Below are positions 1 to 9,760 of a stretch of 64,000 nt of DNA, one piece after another. The stretch lies in contig JAQXNX010000024.1 of NCBI GenBank assembly GCA_029098225.1, positions 122,671-186,670 on the forward strand, in the 5' to 3' direction. Each line of letters opens with the position of its first letter. Within the stretch, counting starts at the first letter, position 1. A program made the translations under genes and the position numbers. The notes under the pieces are model-generated. The model was given only the letters and a program-made list of their open reading frames with translations, made no database searches and was not told the origin of the DNA. The stretch is from Spirochaetales bacterium. GTDB taxonomy: Bacteria > Spirochaetota > Spirochaetia > Treponematales > Treponemataceae.

Positions 1-1
1 T

Positions 2-931
2 ACAATTCTTTTTGGAATTATGTTCGGAGACTGCGGTCAGGGATTATTCTTTATTTTGTTTGGAATTTTAATGGCTAAAAATATTATTAAGGTTGGCGGC
101 TGGAATAAGTTTGCCCCAATTTTTATGGCTATTGGTATTTCAAGTTCAATAATGGGAGTTTTGACAGGAGAATTCTTTGGAACAGAAACTCTCCTTGAGC
201 CTTTTTCTTTGTGGGTAACAGGCTTGTTCGGGCATCCGCGTGCACAAATTCTTCATCTGATGCCTTCTGATGATCCAAAATCAATTCTGGTAATGTTTGG
301 CGTCTTTGGCGTAGCGGTTGCAATCGGTTTTGTAATTAATACCTGCGGTCTTTTACTGAATATAATTAATAATTTAATAAGAAAAAAATATAGCGAAGCT
401 TTATTTGGCAAGAACGGATTAGCTGGTGCGGTTTTCTTCTGGTATGTTATTGCAACAGTTTTAAGAGTTGTGCTTACAAATCACAAGCTTGCAGCTTATG
501 ATTTAATTATAATTTTTGTTTCACTGTTTTTTGCTGCTTTTGCACAGCCGTTTGAACGGGCAATGGAAGGAAAAAAGCCGCTTTTGGAAAATGGCTTTGG
601 AACATATTTGATTTCCAGTGTTGTAGAAATTATAGAAGTTATTTCTGGTTATCTTTCTAATACAATAAGCTTTGTTCGTGTAGGTGCTTTTGCACTTTCT
701 CATGCTGTATTAAACTTTACGATTCTTACACTTACAAAAATGTGTGGAGGAATTCCTTCTGTTTTTGGAATTGTAGTTCTTGTGCTTGGTAATGCACTTA
801 TTATTGTTCTGGAAGGAATGATTGTTGCAATTCAGGTAATCAGATTGCAGTATTATGAATTTTTCAGCAAATTCTTTCACGAAACTGGTACGGAATTTAA
901 GCCGTTTAAGTTTAGTGTTGAAAATATATAA
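2..931 (+). CDS. ntpI: V-type ATPase subunit I (membrane a-type subunit), 5'-truncated
   Basis: This is the C-terminal membrane part of the I/a subunit, which forms the ion half-channels of the V-type ATPase stator. The frame is open from base 2, so the gene starts upstream of the window; the ATG at 20 lies inside the conserved GIMFGDCGQG stretch and is not the start. Several hydrophobic segments follow. The motif SFVRVGAFALSHA (Arg codon at 677-679) matches the last-helix motif carrying the essential arginine of all V-type a subunits. The stop is 35 bases before subunit K, in the same operon. The identification is very secure; only the N-terminal cytoplasmic domain is unseen. Confidence 0.96.
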   Translation, partial: TILFGIMFGDCGQGLFFILFGILMAKNIIKVGGWNKFAPIFMAIGISSSIMGVLTGEFFGTETLLEPFSLWVTGLFGHPRAQILHLMPSDDPKSILVMFGVFGVAVAIGFVINTCGLLLNIINNLIRKKYSEALFGKNGLAGAVFFWYVIATVLRVVLTNHKLAAYDLIIIFVSLFFAAFAQPFERAMEGKKPLLENGFGTYLISSVVEIIEVISGYLSNTISFVRVGAFALSHAVLNFTILTLTKMCGGIPSVFGIVVLVLGNALIIVLEGMIVAIQVIRLQYYEFFSKFFHETGTEFKPFKFSVENI

Positions 932-966
932 GATTTGACCACTTACGTGGAATTATAGGAGTTTTT

Positions 967-1260
967 ATGAAAAAGAGATTTTTAAGCTTTTTAGGAATTT
1001 TATTTGCAGGCTCATCATTGTTTGCACAGTCTGCTGCTTCTGCTAGTGCTTCTAGCGGAGTTAAATATCTTGCTGCAGGAATTGCAGTCGGATTAGCTTG
1101 TATAGCTTCTGGTATGGCTGTAGGAAAAATTGGTGCAGCAGCTATGGGTGCAATGAGCGAAAATCCAGAGCTTTCAGGAAAAGCATTGCCTTTCGTAGGT
1201 CTTGCCGAAGGTATTTGTCTTTGGGGAATGCTTGTTGCAGTATTAATTTTGTTCAGATAA
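967..1260 (+). CDS. ntpK: V-type ATPase subunit K (rotor c-ring proteolipid)
   Basis: Proteolipid of the rotor ring that carries the ion across the membrane. The 97-residue protein begins with a signal-peptide-like stretch ending near LFAQSAAS. Two transmembrane helices follow (about residues 32-57 and 75-96) in a single hairpin, as in the Thermus type rather than the four-helix Enterococcus type. The ion-carrying carboxylate is Glu81 in GLAEGICLWG, with Ala rather than Pro before it. An AGGAG ribosome site lies five bases before the ATG. It sits between subunits I and F. Whether the ring binds H+ or Na+ cannot be decided by eye. Confidence 0.95.
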   Translation: MKKRFLSFLGILFAGSSLFAQSAASASASSGVKYLAAGIAVGLACIASGMAVGKIGAAAMGAMSENPELSGKALPFVGLAEGICLWGMLVAVLILFR

Positions 1261-1281
1261 GAAAAAAATTATTGCACTAAA

Positions 1282-1614
1282 GTGAAATATTATATTATAG
1301 GCGAGCGGGAAATTGTTCTTGCTTTTAAATTGATTGGTGTAGATGGAACCTTTGCCGATTCCAGAGCTGAAGTTCTGGATGCTTTTAACAGAGTTACAGG
1401 AAAAGGAGGAATTGTAAATGTTCCTTCAGGCGAAGTTCCTAAAGTTCTGATTCTTACAGAGCAGGCAGCCAGTCAGATAGAAGAAGAAGAAATTTCCTGG
1501 CAGAAAACAGGAAAGTTTCCTCTTATAGTAGAAATTCCAGGTCTTAGCGGACATGTAGAAGGCAAAAAAACTTTGTCTGAATCTATACGCGAGGCAATTG
1601 GTGTGCAGGTATAA
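1282..1614 (+). CDS. ntpF: V-type ATPase subunit F
   Basis: Small central-stalk subunit (110 residues) with the family pattern: an N-terminal beta-strand followed by an FKLIGVDG-like stretch, a middle ILTEQAA segment and a C-terminal IPG region. The start is GTG at 1282, with no obvious Shine-Dalgarno sequence. It lies 21 bases after subunit K, so translation may depend on coupling within the operon. Subunit E follows after 17 bases. The function, coupling of rotor to catalytic head, is inferred from the family. Length and position in the operon fit well. Confidence 0.9.
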   Translation: MKYYIIGEREIVLAFKLIGVDGTFADSRAEVLDAFNRVTGKGGIVNVPSGEVPKVLILTEQAASQIEEEEISWQKTGKFPLIVEIPGLSGHVEGKKTLSESIREAIGVQV

Positions 1615-1631
1615 ATATATAAGGGAATAAT

Positions 1632-2255
1632 ATGCAGGAATTACGGTCTACAGATATATTAGATAAAGAAATACAGGCAGATGCTCGAAAAAAAGCCGAC
1701 AGAATTTTAAGGCAGGCAGAAGTTGATTGTGAAAAAATAATTTCCAGCGTTTCTGAAAATATTAAAAAGGCAGAAGATGACAAAACGAATTTTTATGCAT
1801 TAAAAATTCAAGCTCTGGAAAATGATAAAAAAGCAACTTTGCCGCTTGAAAAAGAACGTTTTCAGGTTTCGTTTATGCAGCAGCAGATTGTCAATGGAAT
1901 AAATAAATATCTTTCATCTCTTTCTGTAGAACAGCAGATAAAGCTTGCAATTGGAAAATTTGATTTTTCTTCTGTTACAAAAAATGTAACTGCATATATT
2001 TATGGCTTTTCTGTTTCAGATGTAGAAAAGGTTTTAAAAAATAAACTTGAAAATAAACTTTTAGCATGTAAAGAAACTCAGTTTAATAAACTTGTGATTG
2101 AAGAAGAAGCTGGCCTGGAAAATCCTAAGGGAATTATTCTGGAAGCAGAGGACTTGTCGTTCAGATGTCGTTTAACGATTACACAGTCGGTAAGCAAAAT
2201 TCTGGATAAAAAACGCAGTGAACTTTCGCAGTCGCTTTTTGGAGGCCAGTTATGA
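1632..2255 (+). CDS. ntpE: V-type ATPase subunit E (peripheral stalk)
   Basis: Peripheral-stalk subunit of 207 residues. The first ~100 residues are a charged, Lys/Glu/Ala-rich helix likely to form the stalk coiled coil. The C-terminal half is a mixed alpha/beta domain including the stretch [11 protein letters not shown]. The ATG at 1632 follows AAGGGA by six bases. The stop TGA overlaps the ATG of subunit A (ATGA), indicating translational coupling. Sequence divergence is high, as usual for this subunit, so the call rests on operon position and overall architecture. Confidence 0.87.
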   Translation: MQELRSTDILDKEIQADARKKADRILRQAEVDCEKIISSVSENIKKAEDDKTNFYALKIQALENDKKATLPLEKERFQVSFMQQQIVNGINKYLSSLSVEQQIKLAIGKFDFSSVTKNVTAYIYGFSVSDVEKVLKNKLENKLLACKETQFNKLVIEEEAGLENPKGIILEAEDLSFRCRLTITQSVSKILDKKRSELSQSLFGGQL

Positions 2256-4024
2256 TCGAAGGAAGAATTACCCGCATTTCGGGACCAATCATTTATGCGG
2301 AAGGTCTTGATGGATGTGGTCTTTACGATGTAGTAGATGTCGGCGAAAAACGTTTGATTGGTGAAATTATCCGTCAGAATAAAGGAAATGCAACTATTCA
2401 GGTTTACGAGGAAGATACGGGAATGCATATAGGCGAAAAGGTCGTATGTACTGAACGTCCTTTATCTTTAAAGCTTGGTCCTGGTGTCGTAGGAAATATA
2501 TATGATGGAATTCAAAGACCGCTTCAGAAAATGTTCGAAAATTCAGGAAGCTTCCTTTTGCCGGGAGAACGTTCTGAACCTCTTGATTCAGCTAAGCTCT
2601 GGCATTTTGAAGCCTTAGAAAATATAAGCTCTGGAACTGCAATTAAACCTGGAATGATTTTAGGAACTGTAAAAGAAACTGAATCTATTACAGAAAAAAT
2701 TATGGTTCCGCCGGCTGTTCGTGGTCGCAGTTTAAAGATATTTAAAGGCAGTGGCGATTACACCGTAGATGATGTAATTGCTGTTACCGAACTTGATGAA
2801 GAAATTAAACTTTCTCAATACTGGCCTGTTCGTAAGCCTCGTCCTTATAGTCAGAAGCTGGGAGTTACAGAACCTCTCATTACAGGTCAGAGAGTAATTG
2901 ATGTTTTCTTCCCGCTTTCTAAAGGTGGAACTGCGGCAATTCCTGGCGGCTTTGGTACAGGAAAAACAATGACTCAGCATGCTGTTGCAAAATGGTGTGA
3001 TGCAGATTTAATTGTATACATTGGTTGCGGAGAACGCGGAAACGAAATGACAGAAGTTCTTACCGAGTTCCCTGAACTTATAGACCCTAGAACCGGTCGT
3101 TCAATTATGGAACGTACTATCTTAATTGCAAATACTTCAAACATGCCGGTTGCCGCCCGTGAGGTTTCTCTTTACTCTGGAATAACTCTTGCAGAATATT
3201 TCCGCGATATGGGCCTTCATGTTGCCATTATGGCAGATTCTACAAGCCGTTGGGCAGAAGCCTTACGTGAACTTTCCGGACGAATGGAAGAAATGCCGGC
3301 CGAAGAAGGCTTCCCTGCTTATTTGCCAACTAGACTTGCATCTTTCTACGAGCGTGCCGGTCGTGTAATTACAATGGAAGGTCAGGAAGGAAGTGTTTCT
3401 GTAATTGGTGCGGTTTCGCCTCCGGGTGGAGATTTTTCTGAACCGGTTACACAGCATACAAAACGCTTTATACGCTGTTTCTGGGCACTTGATCGTGAGC
3501 TTGCTAATGCCCGCCATTATCCTGCAATTGGCTGGATAGATTCGTATTCTGAATATGCAGAAGAAGTTCGTGACTGGTGGGAAGTTCATAATCCTCTCTG
3601 GGGAAAACTCCGTTTGGAAGCTCTTGAGCTTTTGAAAAACGAAAATCGTCTTGAGCAGATTGTCCGACTTATCGGACCGGATGCTTTACCTTCAGTAGAC
3701 CGTCTTGTTTTAAAAACTGCAGACATGATTAAAAACGGATTTTTGCAGCAGAATGCTTTTGATGATATTGATAAATATTGTTCAACCGAAAAACAAATTT
3801 CAATTCTTGAATTGATAATGGAATATTACAAGCGCGCATTAAAATGTATTAAGGCTGGTGCTACACTTGCTCAACTAGTTGCATTACCGGTTTGTGAAGA
3901 AATTACAAGAATTAAAATGACTATTCCAAATGACAAAATACAGGAAATTGCAAAGGTTCGGGAAAATCTGGATACTCAACTTGGTGAACTTGAACGGCTT
4001 TATTCTGTAGACAGTCAGAATTAA
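2252..4024 (+). CDS. ntpA: V-type ATPase catalytic subunit A
   Basis: Catalytic nucleotide-binding subunit (590 residues, the normal length). The Walker A loop is GGFGTGKT at residues 232-239. The catalytic region GERGNEM and the Walker-B-side motif [15 protein letters not shown] follow, then the typical [16 protein letters not shown] stretch. The start overlaps the stop of subunit E by four bases. Subunit B follows 12 bases later. Together with B it forms the A3B3 head. In spirochaetes this enzyme may hydrolyse ATP to energise the membrane or work in synthesis; the sequence does not tell which. Confidence 0.98.
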   Translation: MIEGRITRISGPIIYAEGLDGCGLYDVVDVGEKRLIGEIIRQNKGNATIQVYEEDTGMHIGEKVVCTERPLSLKLGPGVVGNIYDGIQRPLQKMFENSGSFLLPGERSEPLDSAKLWHFEALENISSGTAIKPGMILGTVKETESITEKIMVPPAVRGRSLKIFKGSGDYTVDDVIAVTELDEEIKLSQYWPVRKPRPYSQKLGVTEPLITGQRVIDVFFPLSKGGTAAIPGGFGTGKTMTQHAVAKWCDADLIVYIGCGERGNEMTEVLTEFPELIDPRTGRSIMERTILIANTSNMPVAAREVSLYSGITLAEYFRDMGLHVAIMADSTSRWAEALRELSGRMEEMPAEEGFPAYLPTRLASFYERAGRVITMEGQEGSVSVIGAVSPPGGDFSEPVTQHTKRFIRCFWALDRELANARHYPAIGWIDSYSEYAEEVRDWWEVHNPLWGKLRLEALELLKNENRLEQIVRLIGPDALPSVDRLVLKTADMIKNGFLQQNAFDDIDKYCSTEKQISILELIMEYYKRALKCIKAGATLAQLVALPVCEEITRIKMTIPNDKIQEIAKVRENLDTQLGELERLYSVDSQN

Positions 4025-4036
4025 TTGAGGTTTGAT

Positions 4037-5416
4037 ATGAAAGGAACTGAATATAGAGGTATAACAGCAGTTGACGGTCCAATTGTAGTTCTTCGCCGCA
4101 CAGAAAATGTTTTTTATAACGAAACTGTTTATGTGCGAGATCGTCTTGGCGAAAAACGAACAGGAAAGATTGTTGATATTTCTGATGATGCTGTTGTTGT
4201 ACAGATTTTTGGTAATACAACCGGAATAGATCTTGAATCTTCTTCTTTTGAATTTCTTGAAGAACCGCTTGAATTGCGTGTTGGTGAAGGTTTGCTTGGT
4301 CGTGTTTTTAACGGACTTGGAAAACCAATCGACGGATACCCGGAAATTATTTCCAGTGAAAAGCGAAATGTAAACGGCAACCCTATGAATCCGTATGCTC
4401 GTGTTTATCCGCGAGATTTTATACAGACAGGAATTTCTTCTATAGATGGAATGAACTCTCTTGTTCGCGGCCAAAAGCTTCCGATTTTTAGTGGAAACGG
4501 TTTACCACATAACAGACTTGCAGCCCAGATTATCAGACAGGCAAAGCTCCGTAACAGTAACGAAAAATTTGTTATGGTTTTTGCCGGAATGGGAATTAAA
4601 TACGATGTAGCAAAATTCTTTGTAGACACTTTTGAAGAGTCCGGAGTTCTTGCAAATGTAGTAATGTTCCAGAGCCTTGCAGATGCTCCTTCTATTGAAC
4701 GTATAATTACACCACGATGTGCGCTTACAGCAGCCGAGTATCTTGCTTTTGAAAAAGGCATGCATGTACTTGTAGTTATGACAGATATGACAAACTACTG
4801 CGAAGCACTCCGTGAAATTTCTACAACCCGTGGTGAAGTTCCAGGCCGTAAAGGTTATCCGGGATATTTGTATTCAGACCTTGCAGAATTGTATGAGCGC
4901 GCAGGACGTGTAAAGGGTAGTGAAGGTTCAATTACACAAATTCCAATTCTTACAATGCCTAATGATGATATTTCTCATCCAATTCCGGACTTAACAGGCT
5001 ATATTACAGAAGGTCAGATTGTTCTTGGGCGCGAGCTTGATCAAAAAGGTATTTATCCTCCTGTTGCTGGTCTTCCAAGTCTTTCTCGTCTTATGAAAGA
5101 TGGAATTGGTCCTGATATGACTCGAGAGGATCATGCAAATGTTTCGAGCCAGTTGTTTGCTGCATATTCAAAGGTAAAGTCTATAAGAAACCTTGCTGCA
5201 ATTATCGGCGAAGAAGAGCTTTCGGAACTGGACAGAGCTTATCTTCATTTTGGAAAGAGACTGGAAGAAGAATTCTTTAATCAGGGGGAATATGAAGACC
5301 GCACAATAGAGCATACTCTGGATATAGGCTGGAAAATTCTTTCTGAACTTCCACATGAAGAACTTACGAGAATTAAGCCGGAATTTATTGAAAAATATCT
5401 TCCTAAGCAGGAATAA
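4037..5416 (+). CDS. ntpB: V-type ATPase subunit B
   Basis: Non-catalytic nucleotide-binding partner of subunit A (459 residues). Family landmarks are [23 protein letters not shown], the [11 protein letters not shown] stretch that replaces a P-loop, [17 protein letters not shown] and [23 protein letters not shown] at 4025 could open the same frame. The ATG at 4037 was preferred because GAGG lies six bases upstream and the resulting N-terminus matches the family. Subunit D begins two bases after the stop. Identification is very secure. Confidence 0.97.
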   Translation: MKGTEYRGITAVDGPIVVLRRTENVFYNETVYVRDRLGEKRTGKIVDISDDAVVVQIFGNTTGIDLESSSFEFLEEPLELRVGEGLLGRVFNGLGKPIDGYPEIISSEKRNVNGNPMNPYARVYPRDFIQTGISSIDGMNSLVRGQKLPIFSGNGLPHNRLAAQIIRQAKLRNSNEKFVMVFAGMGIKYDVAKFFVDTFEESGVLANVVMFQSLADAPSIERIITPRCALTAAEYLAFEKGMHVLVVMTDMTNYCEALREISTTRGEVPGRKGYPGYLYSDLAELYERAGRVKGSEGSITQIPILTMPNDDISHPIPDLTGYITEGQIVLGRELDQKGIYPPVAGLPSLSRLMKDGIGPDMTREDHANVSSQLFAAYSKVKSIRNLAAIIGEEELSELDRAYLHFGKRLEEEFFNQGEYEDRTIEHTLDIGWKILSELPHEELTRIKPEFIEKYLPKQE

Positions 5417-5418
5417 AT

Positions 5419-6039
5419 ATGGCAAGGCAGAATGTTGCACCAACAAAATCTAATCTTCTCGCAGTTAAAGAACAGCTTTCTGTTTCATTAAATGGTTATG
5501 AACTTCTGGAAGAAAAACGTGAAATTCTTGTTCGCGAATTAATGAGCCTTGTAGAAAAGGTAAAGCTTTTGGAAAATGATATAGATAAGGTAATTGCCAA
5601 AGCTTATCCTGCAATCCGCAGAATGTTACTTTTGGACGGTGCAGATCAGATAGAGAGAATTGCTTATTCAGTTCATTATGATTTTGAAATGACTGAAAAG
5701 AAAGTTTCTATTGGTGGAATTCCATTTTCTACAATTGATGTATCTCTTCCGCAGAAGGAATTGTTTTATTCTTTAATAGGAACCTACGCAAATACCGATA
5801 ATACAATTGATAAGCTTTTTGAATTGTTGTCTTTGCTTACTCAAATGGCTTCTATACGAACAATTGTCTGGCGTCTTGCAATGGAAGTAAAGAAAACACA
5901 AAGACGTGTAAATGCTCTGGATAAAATGATTATTCCACAGGCTAAAGAAACAAAAAGTTATATAGAAAGTGTTTTGGAAGAACGGGAGCGTGAAAATGTT
6001 TTTGTTCTTAAGGCTTTGAAAAAGAGGAATGTAAAATGA
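5419..6039 (+). CDS. ntpD: V-type ATPase subunit D (central rotor shaft)
   Basis: Central-shaft subunit of 206 residues that rotates inside the A3B3 head. It starts with the conserved NVAPTKSNLLAVKEQL pattern. A long N-terminal helix and a matching C-terminal helix with RVNALDKMIIPQ, the hallmark near the C-terminus of subunit D, form the coiled-coil shaft. The ATG follows a GGAA-type ribosome site and lies two bases after subunit B. It is the last ATPase gene; the next gene starts 20 bases later. No subunit C (d-type) gene is present in this part of the operon. Confidence 0.95.
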   Translation: MARQNVAPTKSNLLAVKEQLSVSLNGYELLEEKREILVRELMSLVEKVKLLENDIDKVIAKAYPAIRRMLLLDGADQIERIAYSVHYDFEMTEKKVSIGGIPFSTIDVSLPQKELFYSLIGTYANTDNTIDKLFELLSLLTQMASIRTIVWRLAMEVKKTQRRVNALDKMIIPQAKETKSYIESVLEERERENVFVLKALKKRNVK

Positions 6040-6059
6040 CCCTTTAATTCGGAGAATCT

Positions 6060-6545
6060 ATGTCAAAATCTTTTTTTAAAAAATGTATTGTAGCCGTAAG
6101 CGGCAGAAAAACTTCAATTGACGCAGCAATGTATTCAATTATGATGGCAAGAACTTACAATATGCAGATTAAATTTGTATATGTAGTTGATACAGCCACC
6201 CTTAAATTTTTAATGAATAATAGATTTTTAATTGCGGACGAAAAATCAGATTTTGAAGAAGAGCTTACTGCTGATGGAAAAAGTTATCTTGCTTACGTTC
6301 AGAATCTTGCAAAAGCAAAAGGTGTGCATTGCGAAACTGAACTTCTTTATGGCGGAGTTTTTACAGAAATAATTAAAGCGGCAGAAAAATTTGAAGCAGA
6401 TTTAATTATTATTGGCGGCGGTGGAAAACATTCAAATAAGAAAACTATGCTTAGCCGTGAAGAAAACGAAATTTTAGTAAGCTGTGGTTGCCCTGTTATG
6501 GTTGTTCAAAAACCGGATATTGAAAAAATATTCAAGGCGTTTTAA
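6060..6545 (+). CDS. Universal stress protein (UspA family)
   Basis: A 161-residue single UspA domain: an N-terminal KKCIVAVSGRKTS strand-loop, a hydrophobic strand with VYVVDTATL, and a C-terminal LIIIGGGGKHSNKK...CPVMVVQKP segment where ATP-binding members carry G-x2-G-x9-G-S/T. The glycine-rich loop is present but the exact spacing is atypical, so ATP binding is uncertain. GGAG lies five bases before the ATG. It follows the ATPase operon by 20 bases and is probably cotranscribed, suggesting a stress or energy-state role. The specific function is unknown. Confidence 0.85.
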   Translation: MSKSFFKKCIVAVSGRKTSIDAAMYSIMMARTYNMQIKFVYVVDTATLKFLMNNRFLIADEKSDFEEELTADGKSYLAYVQNLAKAKGVHCETELLYGGVFTEIIKAAEKFEADLIIIGGGGKHSNKKTMLSREENEILVSCGCPVMVVQKPDIEKIFKAF

Positions 6546-6590
6546 TATAAGCATTTGAATGACTAACTGAACTCTGGTGCCTCAACATTT

Positions 6591-7334
6591 ATGAAAGATT
6601 TTTATAAGATACTTGGAATAAGACAAAATGCTACTCTTGCAGAAATAAAAAAAGCTTATCGTGAAAAAGCAAAGCTTTTCCATCCAGATGCAAATACAAC
6701 TACTTCTGATAAAACAAAATTCAATGAAATAGTTCAGGCATACAGAGTTCTTTCTGATAACCGCCAGAGAAATTTTTTTAATGAATCATTTTTTATGCAT
6801 GGAAAAGTTCATAAAAATAACGGTGATTCTTTTAATTATTATCAATGGCTTAAAGAACGCGATGATGAAGAAAGTAAATGTAAATTTGTTTTTTACACAC
6901 TTATGCATCAGAAAGAAGACGAAGCTGTAAAAGAGTTTATAAGACTTCAGTCTTCGAATCCGGAATTTACTTTAAAAAAATGGTTTACCCGCGAAGATTT
7001 TATGGATTACGGTTATATTCTTGCAGAAGAACTTGTAATTCGTGCAGAATATTATGATGCAATTCTTCTTCTGGAGCAGATAATTAAAATGGAATATTCT
7101 TATCAATATTTTTATATTTTCTTTCCGGAAGTTATTTCTTTTACGCTGAATATTCTGCATCATCATATAGACGGAGTTATTTCGGATGAACTTGCTTTAG
7201 ATGTTTATGAGCGTGCTATTGAACTTGAGCTTGGTAAAAAAGAAGACAGATTTTTCTTTACAAAAATGGGCGAAGAATATTTAAGGCTTGGTGATAAGCG
7301 AATGGCAGACGCTTGTTTTATGCAGGCAAATTAG
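6591..7334 (+). CDS. J-domain (DnaJ-like) cochaperone with helical C-terminal region
   Basis: Residues 1-65 form a J-domain: DFYKILGI at the start and the HPD tripeptide at residues 31-33, followed by FNEIVQAYRVLSD. This is the part that stimulates Hsp70 ATPase activity. The protein lacks the Gly/Phe linker, zinc fingers and substrate domain of canonical DnaJ. Residues 85-247 are helical, with tyrosine-rich stretches and possible TPR-like repeats near the C-terminus (RLGDKRMADACFMQA). It is therefore a class III J-protein with an unassigned client. It lies in line with the usp gene and just upstream of the nuclease-like gene. Confidence 0.85.
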   Translation: MKDFYKILGIRQNATLAEIKKAYREKAKLFHPDANTTTSDKTKFNEIVQAYRVLSDNRQRNFFNESFFMHGKVHKNNGDSFNYYQWLKERDDEESKCKFVFYTLMHQKEDEAVKEFIRLQSSNPEFTLKKWFTREDFMDYGYILAEELVIRAEYYDAILLLEQIIKMEYSYQYFYIFFPEVISFTLNILHHHIDGVISDELALDVYERAIELELGKKEDRFFFTKMGEEYLRLGDKRMADACFMQAN

Positions 7335-7353
7335 AAAAAAATTGGCGGACAGT

Positions 7354-7764
7354 ATGAAGTTTATTGAATCTATCTGCAGTTTTGCAAAAACTTTTCCGGT
7401 TTATTTTTTACTTTTTATTCTGCTGATTCTTTTTACCTTTATATTAATGGTTTTGTTATTTAAAAAAAGTTTTTCTTCACGCAGGGATGCAATCAAACGT
7501 TCACGCTCTGTAATTAACGGACAGATTGCAGAACAGTTTGCACCGTATCTTCCTGACTTTCCATGTAATCCTTCAGACGCTCATTTTATTGGAAAGCCTG
7601 TAGACTTTCTTGCATTTCCAAATTTAAGCGAAAACAATAAGGCTGATGAAATTTTACTTGTAGAAGTTAAAACCGGAAAATCTGAATTAACAGAGCGCGA
7701 ACGTTCAATTAAAAAAGCAGTCGAAGAGGGTAGAGTAAAATACGTCGTTTACAGAATAAATTAG
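7354..7764 (+). CDS. Membrane-anchored Holliday-junction-resolvase-like protein (Endonuc_Holl type)
   Basis: 136 residues if started at the ATG at 7354, which follows GGCGGAC by three bases. A longer frame from 7288 would overlap the J-protein gene and has no ribosome site. An N-terminal transmembrane helix (about residues 14-38) is followed by the signature of a family described as related to archaeal Holliday junction resolvases: QIAEQFAPYLPDFP, IGKPVDFLAFPNL and LLVEVKTGKSELTERER. The Asp and the Glu-x-Lys of VDFL...VEVKTG resemble a PD-(D/E)XK core. Nuclease activity is unproven for the family. It ends convergently with the EAL gene. Confidence 0.8.
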   Translation: MKFIESICSFAKTFPVYFLLFILLILFTFILMVLLFKKSFSSRRDAIKRSRSVINGQIAEQFAPYLPDFPCNPSDAHFIGKPVDFLAFPNLSENNKADEILLVEVKTGKSELTERERSIKKAVEEGRVKYVVYRIN

Positions 7765-7833
7765 CAGATGCGAAAATATTTTTAATTTAATTGCGATAGG
7801 CGCAAGTCACAAGTCGTAACGCGCAACGCAGAA

Positions 7834-9498
7834 TCAGTTTTTCAGTAAGCTTGAACTGTCGCCTGCCAGATATGCATCGCAGAGATTAAACGGCATTGGT
7901 TTTCCGCGTAAAAATCCCTGTACAATATTACAGTTAAACTTATCCAGAAGATCAAGCTGGTCTGTGTGTTCAACACCTTCGGCAATAGTTTCCAGACCCA
8001 TTTTTCCAACCATATTGATTATAGATTGTGTAATATTTGCCTGAACTCCGTCTTCTGCGGTAATGTTATTAATAAAGGCCTTATCAATTTTAAGTGTATT
8101 AAGCGGAAGCTTCTGCAGATAGCTTAAAGAAGAATAACCTGTTCCAAAGTCATCAAGAGAAATCCTGATATTCATATCTCTTATCTGCTCAAGTCTATGA
8201 ATCGCTGTTGTCATATTTTTAATCATGACGCTTTCTGTGATTTCAATTTCTAGATGATCCGGATTAATCTGGAAGGTAGAAAGCAGTTCTGTAAGCTCAT
8301 CCATAAAACTGTCCTGCATAAGCTGAACTGTTGAAACGTTTACAGATATTATTCCTTCAAAATTATATTTTTCTTCCCAGGTTTTCAGTGTAGAAATTGC
8401 AGTTTTCATAACCCATCTTCCAATTGGAATAATAAGTCCTGTCTCTTCTGCAATAGGAATAAAAACTGAAGGAGAAATATCGCCCATTTCTTCATCTTTC
8501 CATCTGAGCAGGGCTTCAAAGCCTCTGAGTTCACCTGTTCTTATATCGAACTGAGGCTGATAGTACTGACGGAAGTTACCTTCTATAATTGCAGTCGTCA
8601 TTTTTGTCTGCAGGGTTAATTTCTGAATGAAGGCCCGCTGCATATCCGGTTCAAAATAAACAAAGTTGTTTTTACCGTTTTTCTTTGCATAATGAATTGC
8701 CATGTCTGCAAATCTAATAAGCTCATCTTTTAATTCTGAATGCTCCGGGAAAAATGAAACTCCGCCAGAAAGTCCAATCTGTTTTATCTGGAATGCTTCG
8801 TATATACAGTCAATAAAGTTTACAATGCTATCTATAGAACTGAATTTTGAAATAATTAAAGCAAATTCATCATCACCATAGCGGAAAACCTGAACATTTT
8901 CTCTCTGGAATTGCTTAAAAGTATCTGAAACCTGTTTAATTAATGCATCGCCTTCTTTTGTGCCTTTTGAGTCATTTATGTTTTTAAGATTATCAATATC
9001 TACAATAAGAAGAGCCGCGTAGGTTTTAGAAAATCTTGTGGATTCAATCTCTATATTAAAGGTTTCTTCAAATCCGGCCCGGTTCATAAAACCTGTTAAT
9101 GGATCTGTGATAAGGGTTTTTCTTAGTTTTTCGTAATATTTTCTTTCCGAAGTTATATCTGTAAAATTAACAATTACATATTTCTGGTCTGGAAGATAGT
9201 TCATTTCTATCTGATACCAGGCTTTAGTAGAAGGTGAAAAATATCTTGCTTCTTCACCCTGTCTTCCGGCAATTGCATCCAGAGCCATTTTGTACCATGG
9301 AACATCGGAAGTAATTGAAGCTTCAAAATCAGACCATCTTTTATATTGTTTAATAATAAATCCAACGGCACATTTTACTGCTTCGTTGGTATAAAGAATA
9401 TCAAAATCAACTATACGACCTGCTTCATCTTTTACAGGTGTTGCTACTATTACAGGAGATGTTATATTTTCTAGTACTAATGAAAGGTCTAAATCCAT
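7834..9498 (-). CDS. PAS-GGDEF-EAL cyclic-di-GMP signalling protein
   Basis: 554 residues. An N-terminal PAS-like sensor (about 1-120) ends in the usual DIT connector. A GGDEF domain (about 130-290) has the signature site changed to RYGDDEF, so the cyclase half is probably inactive or only GTP-binding. The C-terminal EAL domain (about 305-545) keeps FEALLRW, NVS, EITES, DDFGTGYSSL, LKID, ETIAEGVE and QGF, so it should be an active c-di-GMP phosphodiesterase. No transmembrane segment is seen, so it should be cytosolic. The gene stands alone, converging on the resolvase-like gene and separated from potD by about 260 bases. Confidence 0.93.
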   Translation of the reverse strand: MDLDLSLVLENITSPVIVATPVKDEAGRIVDFDILYTNEAVKCAVGFIIKQYKRWSDFEASITSDVPWYKMALDAIAGRQGEEARYFSPSTKAWYQIEMNYLPDQKYVIVNFTDITSERKYYEKLRKTLITDPLTGFMNRAGFEETFNIEIESTRFSKTYAALLIVDIDNLKNINDSKGTKEGDALIKQVSDTFKQFQRENVQVFRYGDDEFALIISKFSSIDSIVNFIDCIYEAFQIKQIGLSGGVSFFPEHSELKDELIRFADMAIHYAKKNGKNNFVYFEPDMQRAFIQKLTLQTKMTTAIIEGNFRQYYQPQFDIRTGELRGFEALLRWKDEEMGDISPSVFIPIAEETGLIIPIGRWVMKTAISTLKTWEEKYNFEGIISVNVSTVQLMQDSFMDELTELLSTFQINPDHLEIEITESVMIKNMTTAIHRLEQIRDMNIRISLDDFGTGYSSLSYLQKLPLNTLKIDKAFINNITAEDGVQANITQSIINMVGKMGLETIAEGVEHTDQLDLLDKFNCNIVQGFLRGKPMPFNLCDAYLAGDSSSLLKN

Positions 9499-9525
9499 TT
9501 TTTTTCTTCACTTATTTTTAATTTA

Positions 9526-9559
9526 AATCAAACAATGTCGTAAACGCCATTGTTTGATT
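9526..9559. repeat. 12-bp perfect inverted repeat upstream of the EAL gene
   Basis: Arms AATCAAACAATG (9526-9537) and CATTGTTTGATT (9548-9559) surround a 10-base spacer, 28 bases upstream of the EAL gene start on the minus strand. It could be an operator or a leader hairpin. It lacks an adjoining T-run on the minus strand, so it is a poor terminator for potD. Confidence 0.6.
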
Positions 9560-9596
9560 CACGTATTTTTTTGCTTCGCAAATAAAGTGCTCAAAC

Positions 9597-9632
9597 AAAA
9601 AAGGCTTTCAAAAAGATAAACTCTTGAAAGCC
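9597..9632 (-). terminator. Rho-independent terminator of the pot operon
   Basis: Nine-base arms GGCTTTCAA (9603-9611) and TTGAAAGCC (9624-9632) form a hairpin. On the minus strand it is followed directly by six T residues (A-run at 9597-9602). It lies about 130 bases beyond the potD stop, in the direction of pot transcription. Confidence 0.8.
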
Positions 9633-9760
9633 CCCTCGCAGATTATTTTATGCTTTAATTACTAAGAAGTCAAACTTTTTTTATTTCAAGAGGATTATTC
9701 CAGAGTTATAATTGCTTTAGAATAATACTCTTTTATTATCGGCGAAATTTCTTATTAACT

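Noticed and set aside
3884..4474. 196-residue minus-strand frame across subunits A and B
   Set aside because: Antisense to strongly conserved ATPase genes; composition is typical of a shadow frame.
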